In this document: positions 34,974 to 43,104 of the stretch, piece after piece
Layout: every line of letters starts with the position of its first letter
How positions within the stretch are numbered: position 1 is the first letter of the stretch
Program-made: the position numbers and the translations under genes
The notes under the pieces: generated by a model
Database searches by the model: none
Seen by the model: only the letters and a program-made list of their open reading frames with translations
Told to the model about the DNA's origin: nothing
Assembly (NCBI GenBank): GCA_964544085.1
Contig: CAZIZT010000007.1
Location: forward strand, 1 to 64,000
DNA length: 64,000 nt
From: CAZIZT01 sp964544085
GTDB taxonomy: Bacteria; Campylobacterota_A; Desulfurellia; Desulfurellales; Hippeaceae
Reading direction: 5' to 3'

Positions 34974-35732
34974 TCAATGTGACCTAAAGCAGAGTCTGCG
35001 CAGGCCCATCAATGCATCGATACAGGCTATGGTAGTTCCATAGAATATGACAATTCTATTTTTATTGTCCTTCTTTGATTCCTCAATCAGGGCATCTATG
35101 GTGCCATTAACAATTGTGGAACCGCTAACCAGTGCAAGGAAATTGTTTGCAACAACCCTTGTCGATTCTTCATAACCACTCTTGATAATTACACCATCAA
35201 AGTTCCTGCCTATATTTTCAGCATCGAGATCGGCTATCTCTACATGATCTGCACCGAAGGTGGATATAAGCGCACTGGCAATGGCTGGTTGCAGCCCAAC
35301 AAGACCTATGGTCAGATCCTCACCCCACCTTCTCAAAAAACGACGTGCCATCTCTTCGGCACACTCCTGTGGTTCCGTATCCCTACAGTGAACCGTGTTC
35401 CTGGCAATACCAAGATGCCGTAAAACAGCATTCATGGCGGCAACCACAACAGCCCTGTTTCTGTTAGTGGCTCTATCAAGTGTGAGTACGTCTGCAAGGG
35501 TACCTTCAAAGTTGCTTGGCTGGTCGGTAAATGCCTGCCCTTTGGATCCTTTAAAGTCCGCCTCCACCAGCACCTCTTTTCCTTTGAGGATAGGAAAATC
35601 GTCACGCGTAGGATTGCCTATCGCCTCTTCAGGCGAAAGCGGCCTCATCCTTATCGATATCAGGCTCTCTTCCAGCGCGTTATTCCTCACTACAACCCTG
35701 AATCGTTCAACAGCCTCATCTAAGATCGACAC
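34974..35732 (-). CDS. DUF364-family Rossmann-like protein (second of pair)
   Basis: A 252-residue protein with two parts. The N-terminal part of about 110 residues resembles the DUF4213-type cap (ISIRMRPLSPEEAIG; FEGTLADVLTL). The C-terminal DUF364 Rossmann-like part begins TIGLVGLQPAIASAL, with later SGSTIVNGTIDALI. Pfam describes DUF364 as a putative heavy-metal-chelation domain; the true function is unknown. I start it at GTG 35732 because AAAGGGG lies eight bases upstream, which leaves only a 13-base overlap with the preceding gene; the longest open frame would overlap by 115 bases. Confidence 0.7.
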   Translation of the reverse strand: MSILDEAVERFRVVVRNNALEESLISIRMRPLSPEEAIGNPTRDDFPILKGKEVLVEADFKGSKGQAFTDQPSNFEGTLADVLTLDRATNRNRAVVVAAMNAVLRHLGIARNTVHCRDTEPQECAEEMARRFLRRWGEDLTIGLVGLQPAIASALISTFGADHVEIADLDAENIGRNFDGVIIKSGYEESTRVVANNFLALVSGSTIVNGTIDALIEESKKDNKNRIVIFYGTTIACIDALMGLRRLCFRSH

Positions 35733-36460
35733 TGAATACACCCCTTTCTTGTAGCCACTTTCAATTTCTGAGTACCGCCACCCTGACTGATAATCATCTT
35801 TGCTAATTCTGCATCTGTAATATAGGAACCACACAGGTGAGTAACCGGCGTGGATGCAAAAATCTCAGGATCCATAACACAGCTTGGGCCAAGCAAAGCA
35901 ACCCTTCGTGCACGCGTTCTGTCCAACAATACATCAATGGTTTTGTTTATAAGCGTTGTTGCCGAAATCAATGCAACATCACACTGCTGCAACTCAAAGT
36001 ATGCGGCGTAGTCTGGATAGGTACCATCTTTGCCCGACCGCTCACATATTACAAACCGGGTGCTTTTTTTTCTGATAACAGGCACAAGAGGGGCAAAGTA
36101 GCCTATCATAACAACACGACTGTTAGGTTCAATCAGATCAAGCAGGTCAATACCGTCATCCCTCGATGGATCATGGAGCAGAGCCTGAGCTGTAGCTATC
36201 GCAAGTGTGGCATCAAGCAGGTTGTACGAAAAGATGCCTTCAAGCAGTTTCCTGGCTTTAAACGTATGTAAAGCGCCAGCACTCTCCAGCGCTGTGCAGT
36301 TCTTTGATCCAAGCTCCTTTGTAAAGCTGTAGGAGATACCACAGCGGCCATCTTCAAGCTCAACTATTGTGTAGCCCAACCCTATCCTGACATCCTTTAT
36401 GAGTGTATCGTTTGCAACTGCAACCGCCTTATCGAAAATCCGTCGATGTATGCACATCAA
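35720..36460 (-). CDS. DUF4213/DUF364 protein (first of pair) with C-terminal CxxC
   Basis: A 246-residue protein. Residues 1-95 form a DUF4213-type cap (IGLGYTIVELEDGRCGISYSF) and 110-235 the DUF364 Rossmann-like domain (NSRVVMIGYFAPLVPVI; ATTLINKTIDVLLDRT; LLGPSCVMDPEIF). It ends GCIQCRS, a CxxC at the tail that may bind metal or be redox-active. The ATG overlaps the thioredoxin-like gene's stop by four bases and its end overlaps the second DUF364 gene, so the three form one unit. A metal-handling or redox role is inference. Confidence 0.75.
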   Translation of the reverse strand: MMCIHRRIFDKAVAVANDTLIKDVRIGLGYTIVELEDGRCGISYSFTKELGSKNCTALESAGALHTFKARKLLEGIFSYNLLDATLAIATAQALLHDPSRDDGIDLLDLIEPNSRVVMIGYFAPLVPVIRKKSTRFVICERSGKDGTYPDYAAYFELQQCDVALISATTLINKTIDVLLDRTRARRVALLGPSCVMDPEIFASTPVTHLCGSYITDAELAKMIISQGGGTQKLKVATRKGCIQCRS

Positions 36461-36768
36461 ACCAGCTCCTTGAGTCTGTAGTACCGTTTAACCACCTCTT
36501 CTGCCGAAAATACACCCACAAAGCGTGCATACTCCTTTGAGGAGATGTACACCACAACAGCCGGTACGCTAAAAATTCCGGTTTCGCCTTTTAGCTCTTC
36601 TAAATCGTCCAGATAAAGCTTTGCCATCCTCTCACCATCCAGGCTTCTCAAAAGTTTCTTCTCAAGCGAAGCACAAACGGCACAATCCCTTGTTACAAAC
36701 AGCACCAACGAAGGCTCCCTGGAAGAGATAAATTCAAAGAAGGATTGTGCCTTGTCAATTGTTCTCAT
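36457..36768 (-). CDS. Thioredoxin-like protein
   Basis: A 103-residue thioredoxin-fold protein without signal peptide. The active-site-like CxxC reads TRDCAVCASLE (about residues 27-37), where thioredoxin has WCGPC, and the cis-proline region is GIFSVPAVVVYI. The core order fits a minimal thioredoxin. It is the first gene of the unit with the two DUF364 genes and overlaps the next by four bases, so a disulfide or thiol-transfer partner for them is a reasonable inference. Confidence 0.8.
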   Translation of the reverse strand: MRTIDKAQSFFEFISSREPSLVLFVTRDCAVCASLEKKLLRSLDGERMAKLYLDDLEELKGETGIFSVPAVVVYISSKEYARFVGVFSAEEVVKRYYRLKELV

Positions 36769-36818
36769 ATCGTCACTAACTTAACAAAAAGGGCCTGGTT
36801 TGTCTACAAAAGAAAAAA

Positions 36819-37373
36819 CTAAAATGAAGGTGGATGGTTAACCCAGATAACCTCGCTGGGCTCGTCTGTAGGGTTAGACCATTTGTGCGGGATGGTGGAC
36901 TTGTAAACCGCCGAGTCGCCTTCTTCCAGCAGATAGCTTTTGCCCCCCACCTCTATCTTGATCTTGCCTTTTATCACAATTGCAAGCTCTTCTCCCTCAT
37001 GGGTATGGGGCGTTGGACCGCTTGATGCACCAGGCTCAAGATACATGTAGAGGGCTTCAATGCTCGTGTCGGAAAACTGAGGCCTCAATAGCTCATAGCG
37101 TACCTTTGAGCGTTTATTCTCGAACTTGCCCCTATGAGCTTTTTTTACAACAATCGAGTCTATAGCATTCTCTTCCTCAAAAAGGCTTATGATATTTGTA
37201 TTCAGTGCCTCGGCAATTTTTCTCAAACTCGCAATAGTAGGAGAAACCTTGTCTCTCTCTACCTGAGAAAGGAACCCGAGGGAGCAGCCAGATCTTCTGC
37301 TTAACTCCCTCAGTGTCATTCTCTTCTGCAGGCGCATATTTCTTATTTTTTCACCGAGCTTCATGGCTTCCAC
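36819..37373 (-). CDS. XRE-family regulator with cupin domain
   Basis: A 184-residue DNA-binding regulator. The helix-turn-helix is at about residues 8-62 (TLRELSRRSGCSLGFLSQVE) and a C-terminal cupin at about 108-180 (PHTHEGEELAIVIKG; GDSAVYKSTIPHKW), which should bind a small ligand. This architecture (PuuR-like) often controls amino-acid or polyamine genes. It is encoded 24 bases after livF on the same strand, so it may sense a transported amino acid. GTG 37373 has AGGGG nine bases before it; ATG 37364 is the alternative. Confidence 0.88.
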   Translation of the reverse strand: MEAMKLGEKIRNMRLQKRMTLRELSRRSGCSLGFLSQVERDKVSPTIASLRKIAEALNTNIISLFEEENAIDSIVVKKAHRGKFENKRSKVRYELLRPQFSDTSIEALYMYLEPGASSGPTPHTHEGEELAIVIKGKIKIEVGGKSYLLEEGDSAVYKSTIPHKWSNPTDEPSEVIWVNHPPSF

Positions 37374-37396
37374 TTGCCTGTGCCCCTTTTTTGATT

Positions 37397-38098
37397 TTAA
37401 ACCTCGCCCAGATAAGTCTTTTTTACCTGCTCGTTTCTAAGCAACTCTTTTGCATCATCTTCCAGAGCAATTGTGCCATTTTCCAGAACATAGCCGTAAT
37501 CTGCAAGCTTCAAAGCCTGGGCAGCGTTCTGCTCAACAAGAAGAATGGTCTTGCCCTGGTTGTTGAGCGCCCTTAAAATATCAAAAACCTCCGAGACTAT
37601 CTTGGGTGCAAGACCGAGACTGGGCTCGTCAAGCATCAACAAAGAAGGCTCGCTCATCAATGCCCGTGCAATGGCTAACATCTGCTGCTCTCCACCAGAT
37701 AAAGTGCCGGCTTTCTGGTGGGCTCTCTCCTTGAGAATGGGGAACAACTCAAACATCTGCTCGTAGAGCGGCTCAAGTTCGGAGACCTTTTTGTTGAAGC
37801 CACCCATCCTCAGGTTCTCAAGAATGGTCAGGTTCACAAATACACGTCTGCCCTCAGGCACCAGCGCTATGCCCTTTCTGGCAATCTGGTAAGCCTGTTT
37901 CTTTGTTATCTCATCACCCAGAAAACGGATGCTGCCTCTGGGCTTCACAAGTCCAGCGATTGCTTTCAAGGTGCTGCTTTTTCCAGCACCATTGGCACCT
38001 ATCAGTGTAACAATCTTACCTTCTGGAACGTTGAATGAAATCCCCTTTACAGCATGTATGACACCGTAATATACATGTAAATCCTTCACTTTAAGCAT
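37397..38098 (-). CDS. livF: Branched-chain amino-acid ABC transporter ATPase LivF
   Basis: One of two ATPases of a high-affinity amino-acid importer. The 233-residue protein has Walker A GANGAGKSS, signature LSGGEQQM, Walker B LLMLDEPSLGLAP and the LivF-type end (GTIALEDDAKELL, KTYLGEV). Its start overlaps livG by eight bases. Confidence 0.93.
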   Translation of the reverse strand: MLKVKDLHVYYGVIHAVKGISFNVPEGKIVTLIGANGAGKSSTLKAIAGLVKPRGSIRFLGDEITKKQAYQIARKGIALVPEGRRVFVNLTILENLRMGGFNKKVSELEPLYEQMFELFPILKERAHQKAGTLSGGEQQMLAIARALMSEPSLLMLDEPSLGLAPKIVSEVFDILRALNNQGKTILLVEQNAAQALKLADYGYVLENGTIALEDDAKELLRNEQVKKTYLGEV

Positions 38099-38861
38099 TG
38101 ATGTCTCCTAAATAGGCCCTGATCACGTCGGGATTCTTCTGTATCTCCTCCGGTGCACCCTCTGCTATTTTTACGCCGTGATCCAAGACAGCTATTCTCT
38201 TGCACAGATTCATGACAAACTTCATGTCATGCTCTATCAGCAGAATTGTCAGGTTGAACTTCTCCCTGATCTCTTCGATAAAGTACATCAAGCTCAGCGT
38301 CTCCTGAGGATTCATACCGGCAGCAGGCTCATCTAACAGCAGCATCTTTGGGCCGGTGGCAAGGGCACGGGCTATCTCAACCTTTCTCCTATCGCCATAG
38401 GGTAGCTCGTTTGCCTTTAGATCCGCCTTGTCCTTCAAATCGATACTTTCAAGGAGGTTTAGCGCCATCTCTCTCATCAATCTCTCGTGCTTCTTGAATC
38501 GAGGCGTTCTCAACACAGCATCGAGCAAGTTGTATTCAAGCTTATGATGAAAACCTGTTAACACGTTCTCAAGAACGGAAAGATTGGAGAAAAGGCGAAT
38601 GTTTTGAAATGTTCTTGCCATACCAAGAGAAACGATCTTGTGTGGTTTTAAGCCCACTATAGGTTGATCATAGAAGTAGATTAGGCCAGATGTGGGGTGC
38701 AGGTTTCCAGTAATCATATTAAAGACTGTTGTCTTACCTGCACCATTTGGACCTATAAGGCCAAATATCTCATGTTCCATAACTTCAATGGAAAACTCAT
38801 TGACGGCTACAAGGCCGCCGAATCTCATTGTTATCTTGTCACACCTAAGGACCGCTTTCAT
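38091..38861 (-). CDS. livG: Branched-chain amino-acid ABC transporter ATPase LivG
   Basis: Second importer ATPase, 256 residues. Walker A GPNGAGKTT and Walker B LLLDEPAAGMNPQE are typical of LivG. The signature region is degenerate (LPYGDRRKVE) as usual for this group, and the end RAYLGD is conserved. The start overlaps livM by four bases. Confidence 0.93.
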   Translation of the reverse strand: MKAVLRCDKITMRFGGLVAVNEFSIEVMEHEIFGLIGPNGAGKTTVFNMITGNLHPTSGLIYFYDQPIVGLKPHKIVSLGMARTFQNIRLFSNLSVLENVLTGFHHKLEYNLLDAVLRTPRFKKHERLMREMALNLLESIDLKDKADLKANELPYGDRRKVEIARALATGPKMLLLDEPAAGMNPQETLSLMYFIEEIREKFNLTILLIEHDMKFVMNLCKRIAVLDHGVKIAEGAPEEIQKNPDVIRAYLGDINA

Positions 38862-39895
38862 CTGCGAGCTCTCACTTTCTTAAGGAAGTTGAAGAATGCA
38901 TCCCAGGAAAACTCCCTCTGACCCATGATACCTTCGCGTGCAAATATCATGATAACTATCAGAAGAACCGAAAATATAACCATTCTCATTCCCGGTATGC
39001 CGGGTATGTGTAGTCCAAATATGTTCATAGGTTGCTCAACAACCCTGAGCAACTCGCTACCCCAGATAACAAGCACCGTTGCAATCACCGTACCGGTCAT
39101 GCTACCCAATCCACCTACAACGATGATGATCAACAGCTCAAATGTCAGGAAGAAGGTAAACATGGTTGGTGATATGGTTGTTATCAAGTGGGCAAGCAAT
39201 CCGCCACCAACACCCTCGAAAAAGGCTGCTATAACAAAAGCCGCCATTTTTATCCAGAAGGTGTTTATACCCATTGCGATGGCAGCGTCCTCATCATCCC
39301 TGATGGCCTTCATTGCTCTACCAAAGGCAGAGTTAACTATGCGCATGATTATTATCATCGACAGAACAGCCCAACCGAAACACCACCAGATGTTGGTGTA
39401 GCTTGCAATACCCTTCAGTCCAAGGGCTCCATTCGTTATTGTTATGGTGTTGTTGGAGATAACTCTGATGGTCAAGCCAAAGCCCAGCGTAACAATAGCC
39501 AGATAATCGCCACGCACCCTAAAGACCGGAAAACCAAGCAGGAAGCCTACAAATGCCGTTACCAACCCACCTACCAGTAGTGCAGGCAAAAACGACATAT
39601 GCAGATGTGCCAGCCAGGGAACCATAGGTTCTATAATAAACATGGCTTCCTTTTGAGCTGGTGTGAGGGTAAGAATTGCAGCTACATAGGCCCCTATAGC
39701 CACAAATCCGTTAGGCTCCAGTGAAAACTGTCCGGTTACACCGTTGATCAGATTGTAGCTTGCAGCAAGCATCAGAAATATTGCCGTATTCTCCCAGATC
39801 CTGATGGTGTAGGCTGTGAAATGGTGCTCACCGTACCACACAAACAGAAACAGGAGCACTATAGATAAAACGGTCAAAATCGTATTTCTGTTCAT
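38858..39895 (-). CDS. livM: Branched-chain amino-acid ABC transporter permease LivM
   Basis: Inner-membrane permease of 345 residues with about ten helices. It has the family blocks GQFSLEPNGFVAIGAYVAA and VRGDYLAIVTLGFG, and an EAA-like loop (SAFGRAMKAIRDDEDAAIAMG). It lies three bases after livH and overlaps livG. Confidence 0.93.
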   Translation of the reverse strand: MNRNTILTVLSIVLLFLFVWYGEHHFTAYTIRIWENTAIFLMLAASYNLINGVTGQFSLEPNGFVAIGAYVAAILTLTPAQKEAMFIIEPMVPWLAHLHMSFLPALLVGGLVTAFVGFLLGFPVFRVRGDYLAIVTLGFGLTIRVISNNTITITNGALGLKGIASYTNIWWCFGWAVLSMIIIMRIVNSAFGRAMKAIRDDEDAAIAMGINTFWIKMAAFVIAAFFEGVGGGLLAHLITTISPTMFTFFLTFELLIIIVVGGLGSMTGTVIATVLVIWGSELLRVVEQPMNIFGLHIPGIPGMRMVIFSVLLIVIMIFAREGIMGQREFSWDAFFNFLKKVRARR

Positions 39896-39898
39896 ATT

Positions 39899-40795
39899 TT
39901 AGAAGCGCCCCCTCTCTAAGTCTTCGCCCATTATGCCAGTGGGCTTGAACAGCAGAACGAAGATTAAAAACAGGAAAGCGAAAGCATCCTTGTACCCTGC
40001 AAGGGCAGGGAACAGGGCAACAACGAGTATCTCTGATACGCCAATAATAAATCCACCTATAGCAGCTCCGGCAACAGAACCAATTCCACCTAAAACAGCG
40101 GCAGCAAATGCCTTTAGGCCGGGCATGATACCTATTAGCGGATTAATAGCCGGATATCTCATGGCCCAGAATATTCCGCCAAGCGCAGCCAGAAAAGAGC
40201 CAATGGCAAACACGATGGATATAACCATATCCACATTTACACCCATAATGCGTACCGTCTCCATGTCAAGCGAAAGGGCACGCATAGCCATGCCGTACTT
40301 GGTTTTGTGCAAAATAAACAACAGCATGGCAAGGAACACCATGGCAACTATCGGCGTAATTATAGCAATGTTAGGAAAGATAACACCGTGAATATTGATA
40401 GCACCACCAAATACAGAGGGTACAGGAAATGCTTTTGGTACGCCGCCAAACACAACAAGAAACAGATTTTCAAGGAAAAACGAAACACCGATAGCTGTAA
40501 TAAGGGCAGAGATTCTGCTTGCATTTCTCAAGGGTTTATAGGCAACCCTGTCGATGATAACACCTACAAATGCTGTTGCAATCATCGAGAGAAGAAAGGC
40601 TGCCCACCAGGGCAAAAACAGCATAGCAACGCCCACGAAAGCAAAATACATGCCCACCATCATCACGTCGCCGTGGGCAAAGTTGATGAGCCGGATAACT
40701 CCGTAAACCATCGTATATCCTATAGCAACAAGCCCGTACAGGCTCCCCAAGGATATACCATTGACCAGCTGTTGTAATACTATTGTTAGGTTCAT
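39899..40795 (-). CDS. livH: Branched-chain amino-acid ABC transporter permease LivH
   Basis: Second permease, 298 residues and about eight helices. The N-terminus NGISLGSLYGLVAIGYTMVYG and the loop TKYGMAMRALSLDMETVRIMG are typical, and FKPTGIMGE is the usual C-terminal signature. It follows livK after 64 bases that hold the intra-operon terminator at 40821-40847. Confidence 0.94.
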   Translation of the reverse strand: MNLTIVLQQLVNGISLGSLYGLVAIGYTMVYGVIRLINFAHGDVMMVGMYFAFVGVAMLFLPWWAAFLLSMIATAFVGVIIDRVAYKPLRNASRISALITAIGVSFFLENLFLVVFGGVPKAFPVPSVFGGAINIHGVIFPNIAIITPIVAMVFLAMLLFILHKTKYGMAMRALSLDMETVRIMGVNVDMVISIVFAIGSFLAALGGIFWAMRYPAINPLIGIMPGLKAFAAAVLGGIGSVAGAAIGGFIIGVSEILVVALFPALAGYKDAFAFLFLIFVLLFKPTGIMGEDLERGRF

Positions 40796-40820
40796 GGTTC
40801 TCTCTTGTTTTTTTGATTAT

Positions 40821-40847
40821 TCAAAAAGCAGGGCAGAAAAGCCCTGC
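40821..40847 (-). terminator. Terminator between livK and livH
   Basis: Minus strand GCAGGGC (40841-40847), 6-nt loop, GCCCTGC (40828-40834), then TTTTTGA. It is a classical Rho-independent shape placed 12 bases after the livK stop; partial read-through would give more binding protein than permease. Confidence 0.75.
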
Positions 40848-40859
40848 CCAAAGGATTGT

Positions 40860-41993
40860 TTACGGGTTGACTGTGGTGACATAGACAAATTTACCGTTTT
40901 CAACCTTTCTTATAACCGCGCTCTTTATAGCGTTACCTGTTTTAGGATCAATGGTGATAACACCCGTAACGCCCTTGAAGTTCTTTGTGTGCCTGATGTA
41001 GTAGTTGATTTTCTTTGGTGTCGCCTTTGCTCCACCAGCCTTGTTAATTGCATTAACAAGAACAAAGTAGGCATCGGCAGCCAGAGCGGCCATAGCATCT
41101 GGATCCTCATGGTATTTTGCCTTAAACAGCTTCAGGAACTTCTTGGACAGCGGTGTTGCAGCTGCGTGAGGATCGTAATGAGTGGTGAACGTAACACCGT
41201 TTACCGCCTTGCCTCCGATCTTTATAAGGGCATCAGCCTCAGCACCATCACCAGCCATTATGGTCTGCTTAAGACCATACTGCCTTGCCTGGCGACAGAA
41301 GAGAGCGATCTCCTGATAGTAGGAAGGCATGTAGATGATATCCGGATTCTTGGATTTGATTGTGGAAATCTGTGCCGAATAATCCTGATCCGTAGACTGG
41401 AAGAAAGAGACCGAAACAATCTTTCCTCCAAGCTTCTTGAACGCCTTCATGAAGGCATGGGCAAGACCAACGGAGTAATCCTGATCCTTCTCAATCATCA
41501 CAGCTGCAGTTTTGGCGTGTAGATTGTTCCAGACGTACTTTGCAGCAACGCTACCCTGGAAAGGATCTATAAAACAGACCCTGGAAACGTACTTCTTGCC
41601 CTTTGTAACAAGGGGATTTGTCGCCGAAGATGTTAGCATGGGTATCTTGTACCTTTCGGCGATTGGTGCACCAGCCAGCGTATTGGAGCTTGTGATGGCA
41701 CCAATAATAGCTTTTACGTGGTCCTCTGTTATCAGCTTACTAACGGCATTTGCTGTCTCGACCTTCATGCCCTTGTTGTCAAGAAGAATAAGGTGAATCT
41801 TCGCTCCATCCTTTGCTGTGGGCTCCATGGACTGGGCGAGCTTAGCTCCTCTCCATGCGCTCTGACCAAATGCGGCAACAAGACCCGTCATGGGCCACAC
41901 AACGCCAACCTTAACTTCCTTTGCCATGGCGCCGGATGCCATAACCGACAACGCCACAACAACGGCAACCAAGAAGCTAAACAATCGCTTCAT
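40860..41993 (-). CDS. livK: Branched-chain amino-acid ABC transporter substrate-binding protein
   Basis: Periplasmic binding protein of 377 residues. It has a signal peptide (1-24, ending SGAMA) and then the type I periplasmic-binding fold (KEVKVGVVWPMTGLVAAFGQ; AIIGAITSSNTLAGAPIAE; DQDYSAQISTIKS). Ligand specificity among Leu/Ile/Val or other amino acids cannot be read by eye. It has a strong promoter (42020-42048) and ribosome site (GGGAGGTGATGT), and is followed by the intra-operon terminator. Confidence 0.93.
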   Translation of the reverse strand: MKRLFSFLVAVVVALSVMASGAMAKEVKVGVVWPMTGLVAAFGQSAWRGAKLAQSMEPTAKDGAKIHLILLDNKGMKVETANAVSKLITEDHVKAIIGAITSSNTLAGAPIAERYKIPMLTSSATNPLVTKGKKYVSRVCFIDPFQGSVAAKYVWNNLHAKTAAVMIEKDQDYSVGLAHAFMKAFKKLGGKIVSVSFFQSTDQDYSAQISTIKSKNPDIIYMPSYYQEIALFCRQARQYGLKQTIMAGDGAEADALIKIGGKAVNGVTFTTHYDPHAAATPLSKKFLKLFKAKYHEDPDAMAALAADAYFVLVNAINKAGGAKATPKKINYYIRHTKNFKGVTGVITIDPKTGNAIKSAVIRKVENGKFVYVTTVNP

Positions 41994-42019
41994 ACATCAC
42001 CTCCCGGGAAATTTTTTTC

Positions 42020-42048
42020 ACTTTATTTTAAAAACAGAGCCTTGTCAA
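42020..42048 (-). promoter_or_regulatory. Sigma-70 promoter for the liv operon
   Basis: Minus strand TTGACA (42043-42048), 17 bp, TAAAGT (42020-42025); start near 42013. The -35 box contains the epimerase stop codon. Confidence 0.65.
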
Positions 42049-43103
42049 GTAATTCCATAAAACTTCTTAAACCATTCTACGAATTTTTTAATACCCTCTT
42101 TAACAGGAGTTTGAGGTTTATAGCCAAAGTCATTTATTAAGTCAGACACATCTGCATAAGTACTAACAACATCACCTTTTTGCAGTGGCATAAGCTCTAT
42201 CTTCGCCTTCTTGCCGAGCACCTCTTCAATTGCCTCAATAAACTCGGTTAACCTTACCGGCTGGCTGTTACCAATGTTGTATATGCGATAAGCAGCAGAT
42301 GATATTGCTGGATCGGGAGAAAGCGGGTCGAAAGCGGCATTAGGCTTGGCAGGTTTGCTTAAGACGCGCACAACCCCCTCTACAACATCGTCAATATAGG
42401 TGAAGTCTCTCTCCATATCCCCGTAGTTGTACACCTCTATCGGCTCATCGTTTAAGATATTTTTCACAAACCTAAAAAGCGCCATGTCCGGCCTACCCCA
42501 CGGGCCATAAACAGTAAAGAAGCGCAGTCCTGTTATGCTAACGCCGAACAGATGACTGTACGCATGCGCCATCAATTCGTTGGATTTTTTTGTTGCGGCA
42601 TATAAGCTGACCGGATGTTCAACCGGATGATGCTCGCTAAACGGTTGCTTTCTGTTTAGACCATAAACACTGGAGGAGCTTGCGAAAACCAGGTGCTCAA
42701 CCCTGAATTGAACCGCAGCCTCAAGCACGTTTAGGAAACCGTGAATGTTGCTGTCAATGTAGGCATAGGGATCCTCAAGAGAGTACCTGACGCCAGCCTG
42801 TGCGGCCAGATTGCATACGGTATCGAACTTCACATCCCCAAATAGCTTAAGCACACCATCTGTGTCTGCCAGATCCAGCTTTATAAACCTGTAATTGGGA
42901 AACTTTGAAGAGACAAGAAAAGTGCCATATTCAATCTCATCCGTATTAAAACCCGATTCGGCAAGCCTGCCCAGCTTTAGGTCCACATCGTAGTAATCGT
43001 TAATGTTGTCAAGGCCTATGACCTCATAACCTTCCCTTGCCAACCTTAGCGCAACATGAAAGCCTATAAATCCGGCTGTCCCCGTTACCAGTATTCTGTT
43101 CAT
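42045..43103 (-). CDS. NAD-dependent nucleotide-sugar epimerase (UDP-glucuronate 4-epimerase-like)
   Basis: Extended short-chain dehydrogenase of 352 residues. The NAD loop is GTAGFIGFHVA (about residue 8) and the catalytic tyrosine/lysine pair is in SLYAATKKSNELMAH (about 168). The blocks LDNINDYYDVDLK, NLAAQAGVRYSLEDPYAY and FTVYGPWGRPDMAL are typical of bacterial UDP-glucuronate 4-epimerases. Those supply UDP-galacturonate for surface polysaccharide. It follows dnaE by one base and is probably co-transcribed with it. Confidence 0.88.
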   Translation of the reverse strand: MNRILVTGTAGFIGFHVALRLAREGYEVIGLDNINDYYDVDLKLGRLAESGFNTDEIEYGTFLVSSKFPNYRFIKLDLADTDGVLKLFGDVKFDTVCNLAAQAGVRYSLEDPYAYIDSNIHGFLNVLEAAVQFRVEHLVFASSSSVYGLNRKQPFSEHHPVEHPVSLYAATKKSNELMAHAYSHLFGVSITGLRFFTVYGPWGRPDMALFRFVKNILNDEPIEVYNYGDMERDFTYIDDVVEGVVRVLSKPAKPNAAFDPLSPDPAISSAAYRIYNIGNSQPVRLTEFIEAIEEVLGKKAKIELMPLQKGDVVSTYADVSDLINDFGYKPQTPVKEGIKKFVEWFKKFYGIT

Positions 43104-43104
43104 C

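Noticed and set aside
40761..41522. 253-codon frame opposite livK
   Set aside because: Antisense shadow of a certain gene with signal peptide and family motifs.
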